Of a stretch of DNA of 38,006 bases, positions 9,019-19,495 are shown piece after piece; the stretch's first letter is position 1, and every line of letters begins with the position of its first letter. Source of the DNA: Parcubacteria group bacterium GW2011_GWA2_38_13 (GTDB taxonomy: Bacteria > Patescibacteriota > Patescibacteriia > Buchananbacterales > GWA2-38-13); assembly GCA_000992395.1 (NCBI GenBank), contig LBUD01000002.1, positions 1-38,006 on the forward strand, written 5' to 3'. The position numbers were made by a program, and so were the translations under genes. The notes under the pieces were generated by a model, which had not been told where the DNA came from, searched no databases, and worked only from the letters and a program-made list of their open reading frames with translations.

Positions 9019-9735
9019 CTATTTTTTTCTTACAATCACTATATAAAATCCGCCAAAATACTTTAAAAAGGATTTTTGAAATATCCTCTCTATGGCGATC
9101 AAAGCCCCTGAAATAATTGGCACTCGATATAAAAAAGGCAAAAGCGCAAAAATCATCACACCGCGCGTGTCTACGATTTCTACGTTATCCGGCAAATATT
9201 TTTTTATGCGCCATGGGGAATCAATGCGATTAAATAGATCCGCTTCTGTCACGTTATTATTTATTTTCAAAGGAAATAAATAATAACGAATCAATAAGCG
9301 GATTCCGCGCAAGCTTATAGGATTATAAAACTCCAGCACTATGTTGCCATTACTTTTTGTCACACGGACCATTTCTGATATGGCTTTTTTGATTTCTTTG
9401 ATGTGTGGTAAAACTTTTAATGAATATGATACGTCAAAAGTATTGTCTTCAAATGGCATATCAAGCGCAGATCCTTCAATAACATTTAAATTCCTAGCTC
9501 GCGCCTTTGCAAGCATATTTGGCGAGATATCAATGCCGCATATCTCTCGCACATCACCTTTAATTTTTTCCATAATAAGCCCGGTCCCGCACCCAACCTC
9601 TAAAGCATTTTTTCCGCGAGCGTATTCGATAATAATATCCGAATCTATTCTGTCTATCGCCGGCAGATATCCAATATTTCCGGAATAATCGTACTTTTTG
9701 CTAAATATATTGTAATACTCTTTCGCGTTAAGCAT
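9019..9735 (-). CDS. Class I SAM-dependent methyltransferase
   Basis: ALEVGCGTGLIMEKI, CGIDISPNML, MPFEDNTFDVSYSLKVLPHI. Confidence 0.85.
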   Translation of the reverse strand: MLNAKEYYNIFSKKYDYSGNIGYLPAIDRIDSDIIIEYARGKNALEVGCGTGLIMEKIKGDVREICGIDISPNMLAKARARNLNVIEGSALDMPFEDNTFDVSYSLKVLPHIKEIKKAISEMVRVTKSNGNIVLEFYNPISLRGIRLLIRYYLFPLKINNNVTEADLFNRIDSPWRIKKYLPDNVEIVDTRGVMIFALLPFLYRVPIISGALIAIERIFQKSFLKYFGGFYIVIVRKK

Positions 9736-10870
9736 ATAAATAATGTTTATAAATTTTTTCGTATTGTCTCGTGATTACCTTGCTATCAAAATGCTCAAGA
9801 GCTGCCCTTCGTGCGTTTTCTGCAAAATAATCATACTCATTCTTATCTTCTATTAAGCGCACTATTGCATCGGAAAATCCGCATGTATCGCCCATATCCA
9901 CCCCGATACCGGCCTTGAATTTCGCAAACTCCCTCAATGCCCTGACCATATGAAATATTATCGGCTTGGCGCAAGACATTGATTCAATAAGCGTCAACGG
10001 AAGATCAAACTTTCTGTCCATTCTGTTCGCCGGATATATACAAATATCGCATGCGTATACGAGCTCATGTATATCCGGATGCGTTTCAAAGAATACCACA
10101 TTGTCGATAAGCCCTTGTTTTTCCAATTCAACCTTTATTTTTTTTTCAATCATTGTGTCATCCCTATTTCTTTTTCTGCATGCGAAAACAAATTTTGTCT
10201 TTGGCGTTCGCTTTACAACCCCAGAGACGATGGATACAAGGTTGTTAGCACGACCCAAAAGAGAATATTCTCCAGGAAATAATATAACCGGTACGGATCC
10301 GATATTATATTTTTCTTTCAACACGGCTGTGTTTGTCTGTGGTGAAAATGTGTCCGTATCGACAGGAGGATAGATTCTTGACACATTATCATATCCTAAA
10401 CTGTGAAGCATATTTTTAGTAAAATCCGAATATGTTATGATCAAATCTCCGTACAACAATAAATTTAATAATTTCTTGTTATCCCGAAACGTATCAGGCA
10501 GACATGGCAAGGATTGTACATTTTTTTTAGAATGCCTTTTTTTAAGATATTGAAGAACAACAGATGTTTTTTCCAATGGTAAAAAAAATGAATGGATAAG
10601 ATCAAACTCTTTATAATGAGAAAAAAGATACCGCAATAGCCGAAACTTCTGATAATAATTGAACTGGGAATTTGTATATATACTTTTTTTTGTTGCCCTT
10701 GTCTGAAAAAAAGTTTTATTTCCTCCCGTAAGAAGATAAATGTTGTTTGATTGAATGTTTTTTGATAATACAAGTGCGATGTTTTTACTTGCTTCATCCC
10801 ATGGCGGAATAATGGGCCGGGTAATATAAAGTATTTTTGTGCTTTGCGAGCTATTGTCCATATATACCAT
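9728..10870 (-). CDS. GT4 family glycosyltransferase (GT-B)
   Basis: ILFPGEYSLLGR...ANRMDRKFDLPLTLIESMSCAKPIIFH. Confidence 0.75.
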   Translation of the reverse strand: MVYMDNSSQSTKILYITRPIIPPWDEASKNIALVLSKNIQSNNIYLLTGGNKTFFQTRATKKSIYTNSQFNYYQKFRLLRYLFSHYKEFDLIHSFFLPLEKTSVVLQYLKKRHSKKNVQSLPCLPDTFRDNKKLLNLLLYGDLIITYSDFTKNMLHSLGYDNVSRIYPPVDTDTFSPQTNTAVLKEKYNIGSVPVILFPGEYSLLGRANNLVSIVSGVVKRTPKTKFVFACRKRNRDDTMIEKKIKVELEKQGLIDNVVFFETHPDIHELVYACDICIYPANRMDRKFDLPLTLIESMSCAKPIIFHMVRALREFAKFKAGIGVDMGDTCGFSDAIVRLIEDKNEYDYFAENARRAALEHFDSKVITRQYEKIYKHYLYA

Positions 10871-11604
10871 TAAAACTGATTGCTTTTATTCTTAATAAAT
10901 AAAAAAACTCCGAAATTAAATTTTTTTATACTTACGAGATAATCCGGGAAATGGTTCCTTACCTGATCGATAGACCAATAATGAAGGTGAAACATCTTTC
11001 TTTTTTCTTTTTCAAAAACCGGTCCAATGATGAAATTTCCGTTTTTCTTCAAACACTGTTTAACGTTTTCCATTGAAAAATCAAATTTCTCCCTTGCTAC
11101 TATATTATATATCACATTAACCATGAATATAGTATCAAATGTATCTTCAAGAAGTTCCTTCGATATATCCTTCTTGACAAAATGCACATTGGGAAACTTT
11201 ATTTTCAGTTTTAAAAATAAATCGTCGGCGATATCAATGCAGGTCAGATCAGCGGGATGAAGATTATGAAATATTTCGGTATAATACCCGGCGCCACAAC
11301 CGATTTCCAAAACCCGAGGGTTGGAAATAGATATACCCATCTCATTACATAGTCTCAATAATATATCGGCTTGTGCTTTATAGAATTCAGAGTTTTCCTC
11401 ATCTGTTTTAGTTTCTCTGCCAGATGCCGCCAGATGTAAATCGTGTTTTTTATATCTATCGCCCCAATACCTTTCCGCATCATAATCTCCGTCTTTTGTC
11501 CCATATTTCATTTTCTGTACAACTTTTTTTTCAAATAAAATTTTTATCAAAAGAAAAGGATGCGTAAAAATTTTTTTAAAAAGATGAATATTGGCAAAAG
11601 ACAT
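10870..11604 (-). CDS. Class I SAM-dependent methyltransferase
   Basis: VLEIGCGAGYYTEIFHNL, LTCIDIADDLF, CLKKNGNFIIGPV. Confidence 0.8.
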   Translation of the reverse strand: MSFANIHLFKKIFTHPFLLIKILFEKKVVQKMKYGTKDGDYDAERYWGDRYKKHDLHLAASGRETKTDEENSEFYKAQADILLRLCNEMGISISNPRVLEIGCGAGYYTEIFHNLHPADLTCIDIADDLFLKLKIKFPNVHFVKKDISKELLEDTFDTIFMVNVIYNIVAREKFDFSMENVKQCLKKNGNFIIGPVFEKEKRKMFHLHYWSIDQVRNHFPDYLVSIKKFNFGVFLFIKNKSNQF

Positions 11605-11616
11605 AAAAAAATAAAA

Positions 11617-12774
11617 TCACCGCACTTCGCAAATAATTTCTTTCACGGCCCCAATGACATCATCCACGTCATTATCTGTCAGCTTGGGAGTAAAAGGAAG
11701 TGATACGATTCTTTCAGATAACATAGCGGCGTTGGGAAAATCATCTTTTTTAAAACCAAGCTTTTCCCGATAATAAGGATGGAGATGAAGAGAAATGAAA
11801 TGAACCGAAGTGCCGATATTTTTTGCGTGCATTTTCATCTGAAATTCATCGCGGGAATACCCAAGCTTTTCCATATCCAATACCATAGTATAGAGGTGCC
11901 GGGCATGGCGAGTATTAGGCTCCGGGTCCGCTGGTGTTTCAAATGGAAGCCCCGAGAACGCTTCATTATATTCTTTCCAAATCTCCTCCCTTCGCAATAA
12001 AAATTTCTCCTGTTTTTTTAACTGGTGTAGCCCAAGAGCAGCCTGGGTGTCCATCATATTATATTTAAAGCCAGGGTACACGATCTCATAATATTTAGGC
12101 TTTGAGTCTGCATAGCGTTTCCATGCATCCTGGCTCATGCCATGAAGACTATAAACACCTATTTTTTCTGCGTACTCCTTATTATGAGTCGTTACCATTC
12201 CGCCTTCTCCCGTAATTAGATTTTTTGTTACATAAAAACTAAATGCCGTGAAATCGCTCATACTCCCAACCATTTTCCCGTGGTATTGTGCTCCTGTTGC
12301 ATGCGCTGCATCTTCAATAACAATAAGGTTATATTTTTTTGCAATAGCATGTATGGCATCCATATCGCAGGGCCGGCCGGCAAAATGAACCGGGATAATC
12401 GCCTTCGTATGTTTGGTAATTTTTTCTTCAATTTTAGACGGATCAATATTCATGGTCTTCGGATGCACATCCACAAATACTGGCGTAGCTCCCGAGTGTA
12501 TAATAGTGCTGACTGTGGCCGCGAATGTAAATGGCGTAGTAATTACCTCGTCGCCGCTTTTAATGCCGGCGACAACCAAAGAGAGGTGGAGCGCAGCGGT
12601 ACATGAATTTACGGCGCAAGCAAAACCGGCATGAACATAATTTTTAAAATCTTCCTCAAATTTTGCCACCTTCGGGCCGCGCGTCAACCAGCCCGATCTG
12701 AGCGAATCAACCACTTCCTGAATTTCATCTTCTTCAAGACGCGGACTTGCAAAGGATAAAAACTCTTTTCTCAT
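11617..12774 (-). CDS. DegT/DnrJ/EryC1/StrS-family PLP-dependent sugar aminotransferase
   Basis: GWLTRGPKVAKFEEDF, AVNSCTAALHLSLVVAGI, VIEDAAHATGAQYHGKMVGS, SFYVTKNLITGEGGMVTT (K in the usual PLP lysine position). Confidence 0.9.
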   Translation of the reverse strand: MRKEFLSFASPRLEEDEIQEVVDSLRSGWLTRGPKVAKFEEDFKNYVHAGFACAVNSCTAALHLSLVVAGIKSGDEVITTPFTFAATVSTIIHSGATPVFVDVHPKTMNIDPSKIEEKITKHTKAIIPVHFAGRPCDMDAIHAIAKKYNLIVIEDAAHATGAQYHGKMVGSMSDFTAFSFYVTKNLITGEGGMVTTHNKEYAEKIGVYSLHGMSQDAWKRYADSKPKYYEIVYPGFKYNMMDTQAALGLHQLKKQEKFLLRREEIWKEYNEAFSGLPFETPADPEPNTRHARHLYTMVLDMEKLGYSRDEFQMKMHAKNIGTSVHFISLHLHPYYREKLGFKKDDFPNAAMLSERIVSLPFTPKLTDNDVDDVIGAVKEIICEVR

Positions 12775-13928
12775 ATATTTTTTTTTACGAGCTCCTGGGC
12801 TTGAAATATAAATTTTTTTACAGTATTTTCAATATTAAATTCTTGAGCCAAGAATGGAATATTCTTTGTATAACCCAAGTAATCATCGGCTCCCAATGTT
12901 AATGTCGAGATGATTGTTTCAGCAAGGCTTTCTGGATTATTCGGCCTTGCCGCAAACCCGACTTTATGTTTTCTCACAAGATATCCCATATCGCCGACAT
13001 CGCACACTATGAGTGGCGTATTGGACTGCAGGCTCTCAGAAAATACCACTGGGATACTATCGCTTCTTGAAGGTATTATACACCAATCGCACTGCTGTAA
13101 ATATCGTGATACATCATCCTGATTCGCATATCCCTTAAAAAACACAAACGTCTCCAAACCATATTCAATAATTTTTTTATTAACATATTCCTCTTGAGAG
13201 CCAGATCCGAATACGTAAAGACTCATATTTTCGCACTCTTTTTTATATAGTAATAATCTCATGGCCTCAATAAGGATGTCAATTCCTTTAATATACTCGA
13301 GTCTTCCGATAAATACAAAATTTTTTTTATTTCTATCAACGTCCGATACATTTATCTGTATCTTTGGCAAAATTCTCGTTGTAGATAAAAATTCGCAATC
13401 CCTATGCGAAATTTTTTTTACATCCTCTGACATTTGTATACCATCGGCATACAGCGCATTCGCATTCTGTAAAACAGTTTTAATAATATTTTTTATAACT
13501 GGATATTTAGCATACATATTGATATCCGATCCCAAACACCAAACCGCATACGGTATTCCCAATTTCTTTTTTGTGTGCATAGCAAAATATCCGCTTGGCA
13601 AAGCCCAGAGCGCAAGACAAAAATCAATTTTATTATTTTTGCAATACTCTATAATACTTCTTTTACCGCCCGCTATCAGGCTTCCGATTTTAATAAGATC
13701 AAGGGGGTTAAAAAAACTTAAATTAATCAGTGATTTTTTTCCACCAAGCCATGGAAGCCAAAACACACGCATATTATCATTCTCTTCTTTTTTTGCATCT
13801 TTATCGGGCGTAAATATATAAACATTATGCCCAGAATTCCTCAGGGCGACTGCGAATGAATGGCAAAAAGCCCCCTGGTAATCTTGGCTGTTTGCGGGAT
13901 ATCCATTTGTAATTATACAAATATTCAT
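12771..13928 (-). CDS. GT4 family glycosyltransferase
   Basis: FVFIGRLEYIKGIDILIEAM, CDWCIIPSRSDSIPVVFSESLQSNTPLIV. Confidence 0.85.
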   Translation of the reverse strand: MNICIITNGYPANSQDYQGAFCHSFAVALRNSGHNVYIFTPDKDAKKEENDNMRVFWLPWLGGKKSLINLSFFNPLDLIKIGSLIAGGKRSIIEYCKNNKIDFCLALWALPSGYFAMHTKKKLGIPYAVWCLGSDINMYAKYPVIKNIIKTVLQNANALYADGIQMSEDVKKISHRDCEFLSTTRILPKIQINVSDVDRNKKNFVFIGRLEYIKGIDILIEAMRLLLYKKECENMSLYVFGSGSQEEYVNKKIIEYGLETFVFFKGYANQDDVSRYLQQCDWCIIPSRSDSIPVVFSESLQSNTPLIVCDVGDMGYLVRKHKVGFAARPNNPESLAETIISTLTLGADDYLGYTKNIPFLAQEFNIENTVKKFIFQAQELVKKNI

Positions 13929-13949
13929 ACTTAATTTGATACTATCGTA

Positions 13950-16247
13950 TTATTTAATTTTATATATGCAATAATAATTATTTATGCATTGCATCTCTTC
14001 CAAGTATAAATTTTTAAATTCTTCAAAAACTCCGATTTTTTTTAGAAAGGGATATCGCTCAATGGAATCCGTGAACGATTTCATTTCTTCGTAATCATTC
14101 CGTGCAAACACAATATGAGTAATTCTTTGACGCACAAAGACATCCCTAAGTTCTTGAAGATTTTTGGATTTATCCAGAGCCTCAATCCAATACATTCCAA
14201 AGTTATCGGCTATGACATGCTTATCCCATTCATAGATACTCGCTGTTAATGAACTCGGAAACATAAGTATCAACGATTCTTTGTCTTTATGAATAATAAC
14301 ATTATTTATATATTGTGGAAACAAAACAATTGTTTCGCCTCCTGGATATTTTTTAAAATCAACCGTTGATATATTCTGGCTGTTAATAATATGCGGCTGC
14401 CAGCCCATCAAGAAAAAGGAAAAAAATAAAGTGCGTAAGGAAAAAACAATTATTAAAATATGGAGCATGGCCGCAATCCTGCTTTTTTCCATTTTTTCCA
14501 AATACCATGCGCAGAAAATGAATAAAAAATATAATAGTGGCAATGCATACCAAGCCCGCTCGTATCCTTTCATATACCATATCGAAAAATATATGCCCGA
14601 CAGGGCTAATAGCGCGACAAGGTTTTTATCTTTATAATATTTCTTAATAAAAAAATGTAAAAGGAAAAACGGGAGAAATATGAGCAGGAAGGGGCCGATT
14701 TCGGCATAAAGAAAATTAAACCCTTTTTGATTTATCGTAACATTCCAAAGCGTCCAAAAAAAATTAATTAATTTGGAATCGCTAATGTTGTTTTGGCGGG
14801 TAAGCGCCGTATAATCATCCGGATTCCTGTAAATATAATCCGTCTTGGAATAGATATCGTATGCGGTAACGCGCCTATGGGATGCAAATATATTTTCATT
14901 ATTATTGGCGACTATTTTGAATCGGAACGGCGCCAAAGGATTGCCGTAATAATATATATTGTAGAAAAACATTGGAAGAAGCGCGACGAGCGCGAATACA
15001 AAATACAAAATATATTGCCTCAATGGTATTTTTCTAAAAAATAAAAAGATGCTTAAAAGCATGAAAATTGTTAATGCCAAAAACAAACCATTCATTTTAA
15101 TATGGATAGTGAGCCCTAAAAAAACAGCCGAGAGATAGAGCCATTTGGATTCTTTGGAATGTAACCACTGAAAAATGCAATATATTGATAAAATGGAAAA
15201 AAATACCAGAATAAAATCTATCTTCTGTGTGTTGACGAATACAACATGCAGTGGCACGAAAGCTGCTAAAAAAATCGTAATAAAAGCAATTTTTTGAGAA
15301 AAAAATCTCTTGGTAAATAGATAGAGCAGAAAAAGCGAAAGCCATAAAAACAGCCATGATAGGGAAAAATTATAGTTGGGTGATAATATCGTATTCACTG
15401 CGGCATAGAATGGCATTGTTATGCCACTCGTCATGGCTGCTATGGAATTATATAATGGAACGGCGCCATGATAATGCGAAAATAATATTGGCACGCTGTA
15501 ATATATATCAAGATCGTCAAGATCTGAGGAAAAATATCTAAATGTTTGTATAAAAGTAAAAATAATAAATAACACCACAATGCATGCACCGATAATAAAC
15601 AAATTTTTCTGATTGCAAAAACAATCGGGAATTCGGAATTCAATTTTGTGATGGAATAATATGTTGCAATAATATCTCATCTCTTTACGGCACAGAAAAA
15701 TTATGGCAAGTGCCAAAAACACAATATTCCAAAAATATAGCAGCGTAAGCGTTCCAAGCGCAAACGAAATGAAAAGCATTCCCAGAAATCCCGCCCCGAA
15801 AGAAAACGCCACTTCTTCCGATAAGCTATCGAATTGAAAACGGAAAGAATCAAGTATTTTTTTCCCGAACGATATGGCGGTTGCTACAAGAGCGCAAATA
15901 AACAACAACCTTAAAAAAACCGCAAGAAAAATATGCGCCCAGGATGAAAAAATTAGTCCGATACTATATTTTGGATAATTATCGGAAAATCCCACATTGA
16001 AAAGAAATGAAAAAAATAAGGTAAATAAAAATATTATCAATAACGCCCCCCACATTGGAAAAATTTTCTGAAAATGTATTCTTATATGCCATTTTTTATA
16101 TATAATCTTATACATTGTGTAAAAAATCATCACAACGCACAGAGCATAAATAGTAACATCAATATTTCTGCGAAAATGAAAAAAGATGTAACCGGAATAC
16201 ACAAAAATAAACCAAAATAAAAAAAATATTGATTTAATTTTTATCAT
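13950..16247 (-). CDS. GT-C/PMT-like polytopic membrane glycosyltransferase (paralog 1)
   Basis: 765 aa, SDLDDLDIYYSVPILFSHYHGAVPLYNS, many TM; similar along its length to 16267-18597. Confidence 0.65.
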   Translation of the reverse strand: MIKIKSIFFLFWFIFVYSGYIFFHFRRNIDVTIYALCVVMIFYTMYKIIYKKWHIRIHFQKIFPMWGALLIIFLFTLFFSFLFNVGFSDNYPKYSIGLIFSSWAHIFLAVFLRLLFICALVATAISFGKKILDSFRFQFDSLSEEVAFSFGAGFLGMLFISFALGTLTLLYFWNIVFLALAIIFLCRKEMRYYCNILFHHKIEFRIPDCFCNQKNLFIIGACIVVLFIIFTFIQTFRYFSSDLDDLDIYYSVPILFSHYHGAVPLYNSIAAMTSGITMPFYAAVNTILSPNYNFSLSWLFLWLSLFLLYLFTKRFFSQKIAFITIFLAAFVPLHVVFVNTQKIDFILVFFSILSIYCIFQWLHSKESKWLYLSAVFLGLTIHIKMNGLFLALTIFMLLSIFLFFRKIPLRQYILYFVFALVALLPMFFYNIYYYGNPLAPFRFKIVANNNENIFASHRRVTAYDIYSKTDYIYRNPDDYTALTRQNNISDSKLINFFWTLWNVTINQKGFNFLYAEIGPFLLIFLPFFLLHFFIKKYYKDKNLVALLALSGIYFSIWYMKGYERAWYALPLLYFLFIFCAWYLEKMEKSRIAAMLHILIIVFSLRTLFFSFFLMGWQPHIINSQNISTVDFKKYPGGETIVLFPQYINNVIIHKDKESLILMFPSSLTASIYEWDKHVIADNFGMYWIEALDKSKNLQELRDVFVRQRITHIVFARNDYEEMKSFTDSIERYPFLKKIGVFEEFKNLYLEEMQCINNYYCIYKIK

Positions 16248-16266
16248 TTTTTTATATAATAATTTA

Positions 16267-18597
16267 CTATTTTTTTATTTCGTACACACAATCATGTCCC
16301 TCAGTGCAAAAATCTTGTATAAGGTATGTATTCTTAAAATCTTCAAACAATTCCAAATTTTTTACAATTTGGTATTTTTTATCGTCTTTATCAGCAAAAG
16401 ATTTTATCCAAGAATAAAAACTATTAGAAAAAAATATATGCGTAATGCCTTGTTGTATAAAAATATCTTTTATCTCTGAAAAAGAATAATTTTCTTCAAC
16501 CAAGTAGCTCCAATACATTGCCCAGTGATCGGATATAATATGCTTATCCCATTGTTGTATTGTTCCCGTCCTTGATTCCGGCATCATAAGAATCAAAGAA
16601 TTTTTATTTTTTGCAATAATATTTTTATTAATATGTTCATATAAAGATAGCAGGAGTCGGCTTTGAGGAAATTTTGCTAAATTTTGATTTGAAATATTTG
16701 GAGTATTTATTATATGCGGTTGCGAGTCCATGAAGAAAAAAGAAAAAAACAAGGAACGCATGGCAAAAATAAGTATTAATATATAAGAAATAGCCTTTAT
16801 TTTACTATTCTCCATTTTTTCCAGATACCGGGCGCAGAAAATAAAAAGAAAATATAATATGGGCAATGCATACCAAGCACGTTCGTATCCTTTCATATAC
16901 CATATCACAAAATATATGCTTGATAAAACTAATAACGCAACAAGGCTTTTATCTTTGTAATATTTTCTAGCAAAAAAATGCAAAAGAAAAAAAGGAAAAA
17001 ATATAAGTAAAAACGGACCAATCTCCGAATAGATATAATTAAATCCCTTCTGGTTTATCGTAATATTCCACAACAACCAAAAAAAGTTTATTATCCTTGA
17101 ATTACTTGCATTATTTTGGCGAGTAATGGCGGTAATATCGTCCGACCTTCGAAAAATATAATCGGTTTTGGAATAGATGTCGTATGTAGTTACGCGTTCT
17201 TGGAATTTGAATATATTTTCGGTATTATGGCTAAATAATTTAAAACGAAATGGCGCTAGAGGGTTATGGTAATAGTACATATTGTAGAAAACCATGAGAA
17301 TAAGCATGGCGCCAGCAAATATAAAATATACAAGATAGTGCTTCAAGGATATTTTTCTTAATAATAAAAAAATACTTAACAAAATAAATATAGATAATGC
17401 CAAAAATAATCCGTTCATTTTTATATGAATCGTGAGGCCTAAAAAAATAGCCGAAAGATAAAGCCATTTGGATTCTTTGAAATTTAACCATTGAAAAATG
17501 CCATAGACGGATAGAATAGAAAAAAATACCAATATAAAATCAATTTTCTGGGAATTAATAAAATTAATATTAAGCGGAACAAACGCGGAAATAAATAGGG
17601 TTATAAATGCGATTTTTTGAGAAAAAAATTTTTTTGTAAAAACATAAAACAGAAAAAGCGAAAGCCATAAAAACAGCCAGGATATGGAAAAATTGTAATA
17701 AGGTGATAACAAGACATTTATCGTTGTATAATATGGCATTACTATACCGCCAACAATCGCTGATACAGAATTATATGTTGGCACCATCCCATGATAATCG
17801 GCAAAAAGAAGCGGAACGCTGTAATATATATCCAAATCATCGTATTCTGTTGGAACAAGATACAGTGTCTGGATAAAGGTAATAAGAAAAAACAAGCTTA
17901 AAAAAATATAACCCCATGCAACAATATTTTTTTTATCTGAAAAATTATCTGAAAGCTGTATTGAAATTTTTTGCAGTAACAAATTTTTCCATAAAAAATA
18001 AATTTCGTTTTTGCATATCAATACTATGGCAATAAGCGCGAATATAATATACCAAAAATATAATATTCCAAGCGTTCCCATGAAAAATGAGATGAAAAGC
18101 ATTGTCAACGTGCCGGCACCAAAAGAAAAAATATATTCCGTGGTAATGTCTTGAAAAGAAAAATTAAGCTTGCGCAGAATTTTCCTGCCCAAAGACGCTG
18201 ATACAATACATAGGGCAGACAAAAACAATGCCCGCGAAAACATTGTTTTAAAAATAAATATCCAGTGTACAAATATCTGCGATATACCGGATTTCAAGCC
18301 ATCCCCATACGGTATACTTAAAAAACAAGCAATTATATATGCAACAAGGAACAAAAGGACTACTGCCTTCCATAAAGATATATTTATTTGCCAGCGAATC
18401 TTCAATCCAATTTTTTTAATAACGAATTTGTAAAATAAATATAATACCAACAATAGAACAGCATTAAAGAAAAAAAAATGGATGCTATCGTGAAAATATA
18501 AATAAGAAAAATATACAAAACAAAACCACGCCAAAAAAATCATTTTACCCGCGCTTTTCATAATCCATTTTTTTAATTTTTGAAAGTATTTCTTCAT
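16267..18597 (-). CDS. GT-C/PMT-like polytopic membrane glycosyltransferase (paralog 2)
   Basis: 776 aa, EYDDLDIYYSVPLLFADYHGMVPTYNS, SQKIDFILVFFSILSVYGIFQWLNFKESKWLYLSAIFLGLTIHIKMNGLFLAL nearly identical to paralog 1. Confidence 0.65.
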   Translation of the reverse strand: MKKYFQKLKKWIMKSAGKMIFLAWFCFVYFSYLYFHDSIHFFFFNAVLLLVLYLFYKFVIKKIGLKIRWQINISLWKAVVLLFLVAYIIACFLSIPYGDGLKSGISQIFVHWIFIFKTMFSRALFLSALCIVSASLGRKILRKLNFSFQDITTEYIFSFGAGTLTMLFISFFMGTLGILYFWYIIFALIAIVLICKNEIYFLWKNLLLQKISIQLSDNFSDKKNIVAWGYIFLSLFFLITFIQTLYLVPTEYDDLDIYYSVPLLFADYHGMVPTYNSVSAIVGGIVMPYYTTINVLLSPYYNFSISWLFLWLSLFLFYVFTKKFFSQKIAFITLFISAFVPLNINFINSQKIDFILVFFSILSVYGIFQWLNFKESKWLYLSAIFLGLTIHIKMNGLFLALSIFILLSIFLLLRKISLKHYLVYFIFAGAMLILMVFYNMYYYHNPLAPFRFKLFSHNTENIFKFQERVTTYDIYSKTDYIFRRSDDITAITRQNNASNSRIINFFWLLWNITINQKGFNYIYSEIGPFLLIFFPFFLLHFFARKYYKDKSLVALLVLSSIYFVIWYMKGYERAWYALPILYFLFIFCARYLEKMENSKIKAISYILILIFAMRSLFFSFFFMDSQPHIINTPNISNQNLAKFPQSRLLLSLYEHINKNIIAKNKNSLILMMPESRTGTIQQWDKHIISDHWAMYWSYLVEENYSFSEIKDIFIQQGITHIFFSNSFYSWIKSFADKDDKKYQIVKNLELFEDFKNTYLIQDFCTEGHDCVYEIKK

Positions 18598-19495
18598 TTA
18601 ACCGGCGATTAATACCGATAAGATCCGCCAATAATCCAAGAACTATAATAATTATTCCGAAAAGAATAAACACGGCTGATAATATAAGAGATTGTACTTT
18701 GCCCGCACCGATTGTAAAAAAATAATAATATAAAAAACGCAATCCAAGCAATACGCCCATAGAAACAAACACAAGACCCGTTACCGATAGAATCTTTAAT
18801 GGCTTATAAACAAGGATAGTTCGGATAATATTTGCCAATGAGGTTTTTATATGCGTAAATATATTTTTGATTAAACGAGATTCTCCGCTCTCTCTTCTTC
18901 GAAAGATTATGGGAATCTGCGCAATTTTAATTTTTTTATTCATTGCCTCAATTATGGTCTGGTGCGTATATGTATGGTCAAAATAAATATTTAAGGCAAA
19001 CGCTGTCTCACGGCTGAATGCCCGAAAACCCGAAGAGGCGTCAATAACGTTGGCACCGGTCAACCGGCGCAAAACCCAGCTTCCCGCCACATTCCCGTAT
19101 TTATTAATTGCTTTCATATGATCCAATTTCCTCACCTGCCGGTCTCCTATAACCATTCCGGCATTTTCTGAAAAAATGGGCTTAATAAGAGCGCCGATTT
19201 CGTTTGGATCGTATTGTGAATCAGCATCAATATTTACAATAATATCCGCGCCCAACCTTAAAGACTCTTCCAGTCCTTTTCGAAAAGTATATGCCAATCC
19301 TCTGTTTATATTATTTTCAAAAATATAATCAGCCCCAGCCTCGCGAGCAATCCTTGAGGTTTCATCTTGCGACCCGTCATTCATTATCAAAATCCGCACC
19401 TCTTCCACTCCATTAATTTTTCGGGGAATCTCCCGTATAACTTTTGCTATGCTCGCCTCTTCATTGAAAGCAGGCACCATTATTATAAGTTTCAT
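18545..19495 (-). CDS. GT2 family polyprenyl-phosphate glycosyltransferase with C-terminal TM helices
   Basis: IIMVPAFNEEASIAKVI, IMNDGSQDETSRIAREAG, NIDADSQYDPNEI, two C-terminal hydrophobic segments. Confidence 0.85.
   Translation of the reverse strand: MKLIIMVPAFNEEASIAKVIREIPRKINGVEEVRILIMNDGSQDETSRIAREAGADYIFENNINRGLAYTFRKGLEESLRLGADIIVNIDADSQYDPNEIGALIKPIFSENAGMVIGDRQVRKLDHMKAINKYGNVAGSWVLRRLTGANVIDASSGFRAFSRETAFALNIYFDHTYTHQTIIEAMNKKIKIAQIPIIFRRRESGESRLIKNIFTHIKTSLANIIRTILVYKPLKILSVTGLVFVSMGVLLGLRFLYYYFFTIGAGKVQSLILSAVFILFGIIIIVLGLLADLIGINRRLNEEILSKIKKMDYEKRG

Noticed and set aside
13261-13821. 186-aa plus-strand ORF
   Set aside because: Antisense to a well-supported GT4 gene; hydrophobic low-complexity translation typical of antisense AT-rich code.
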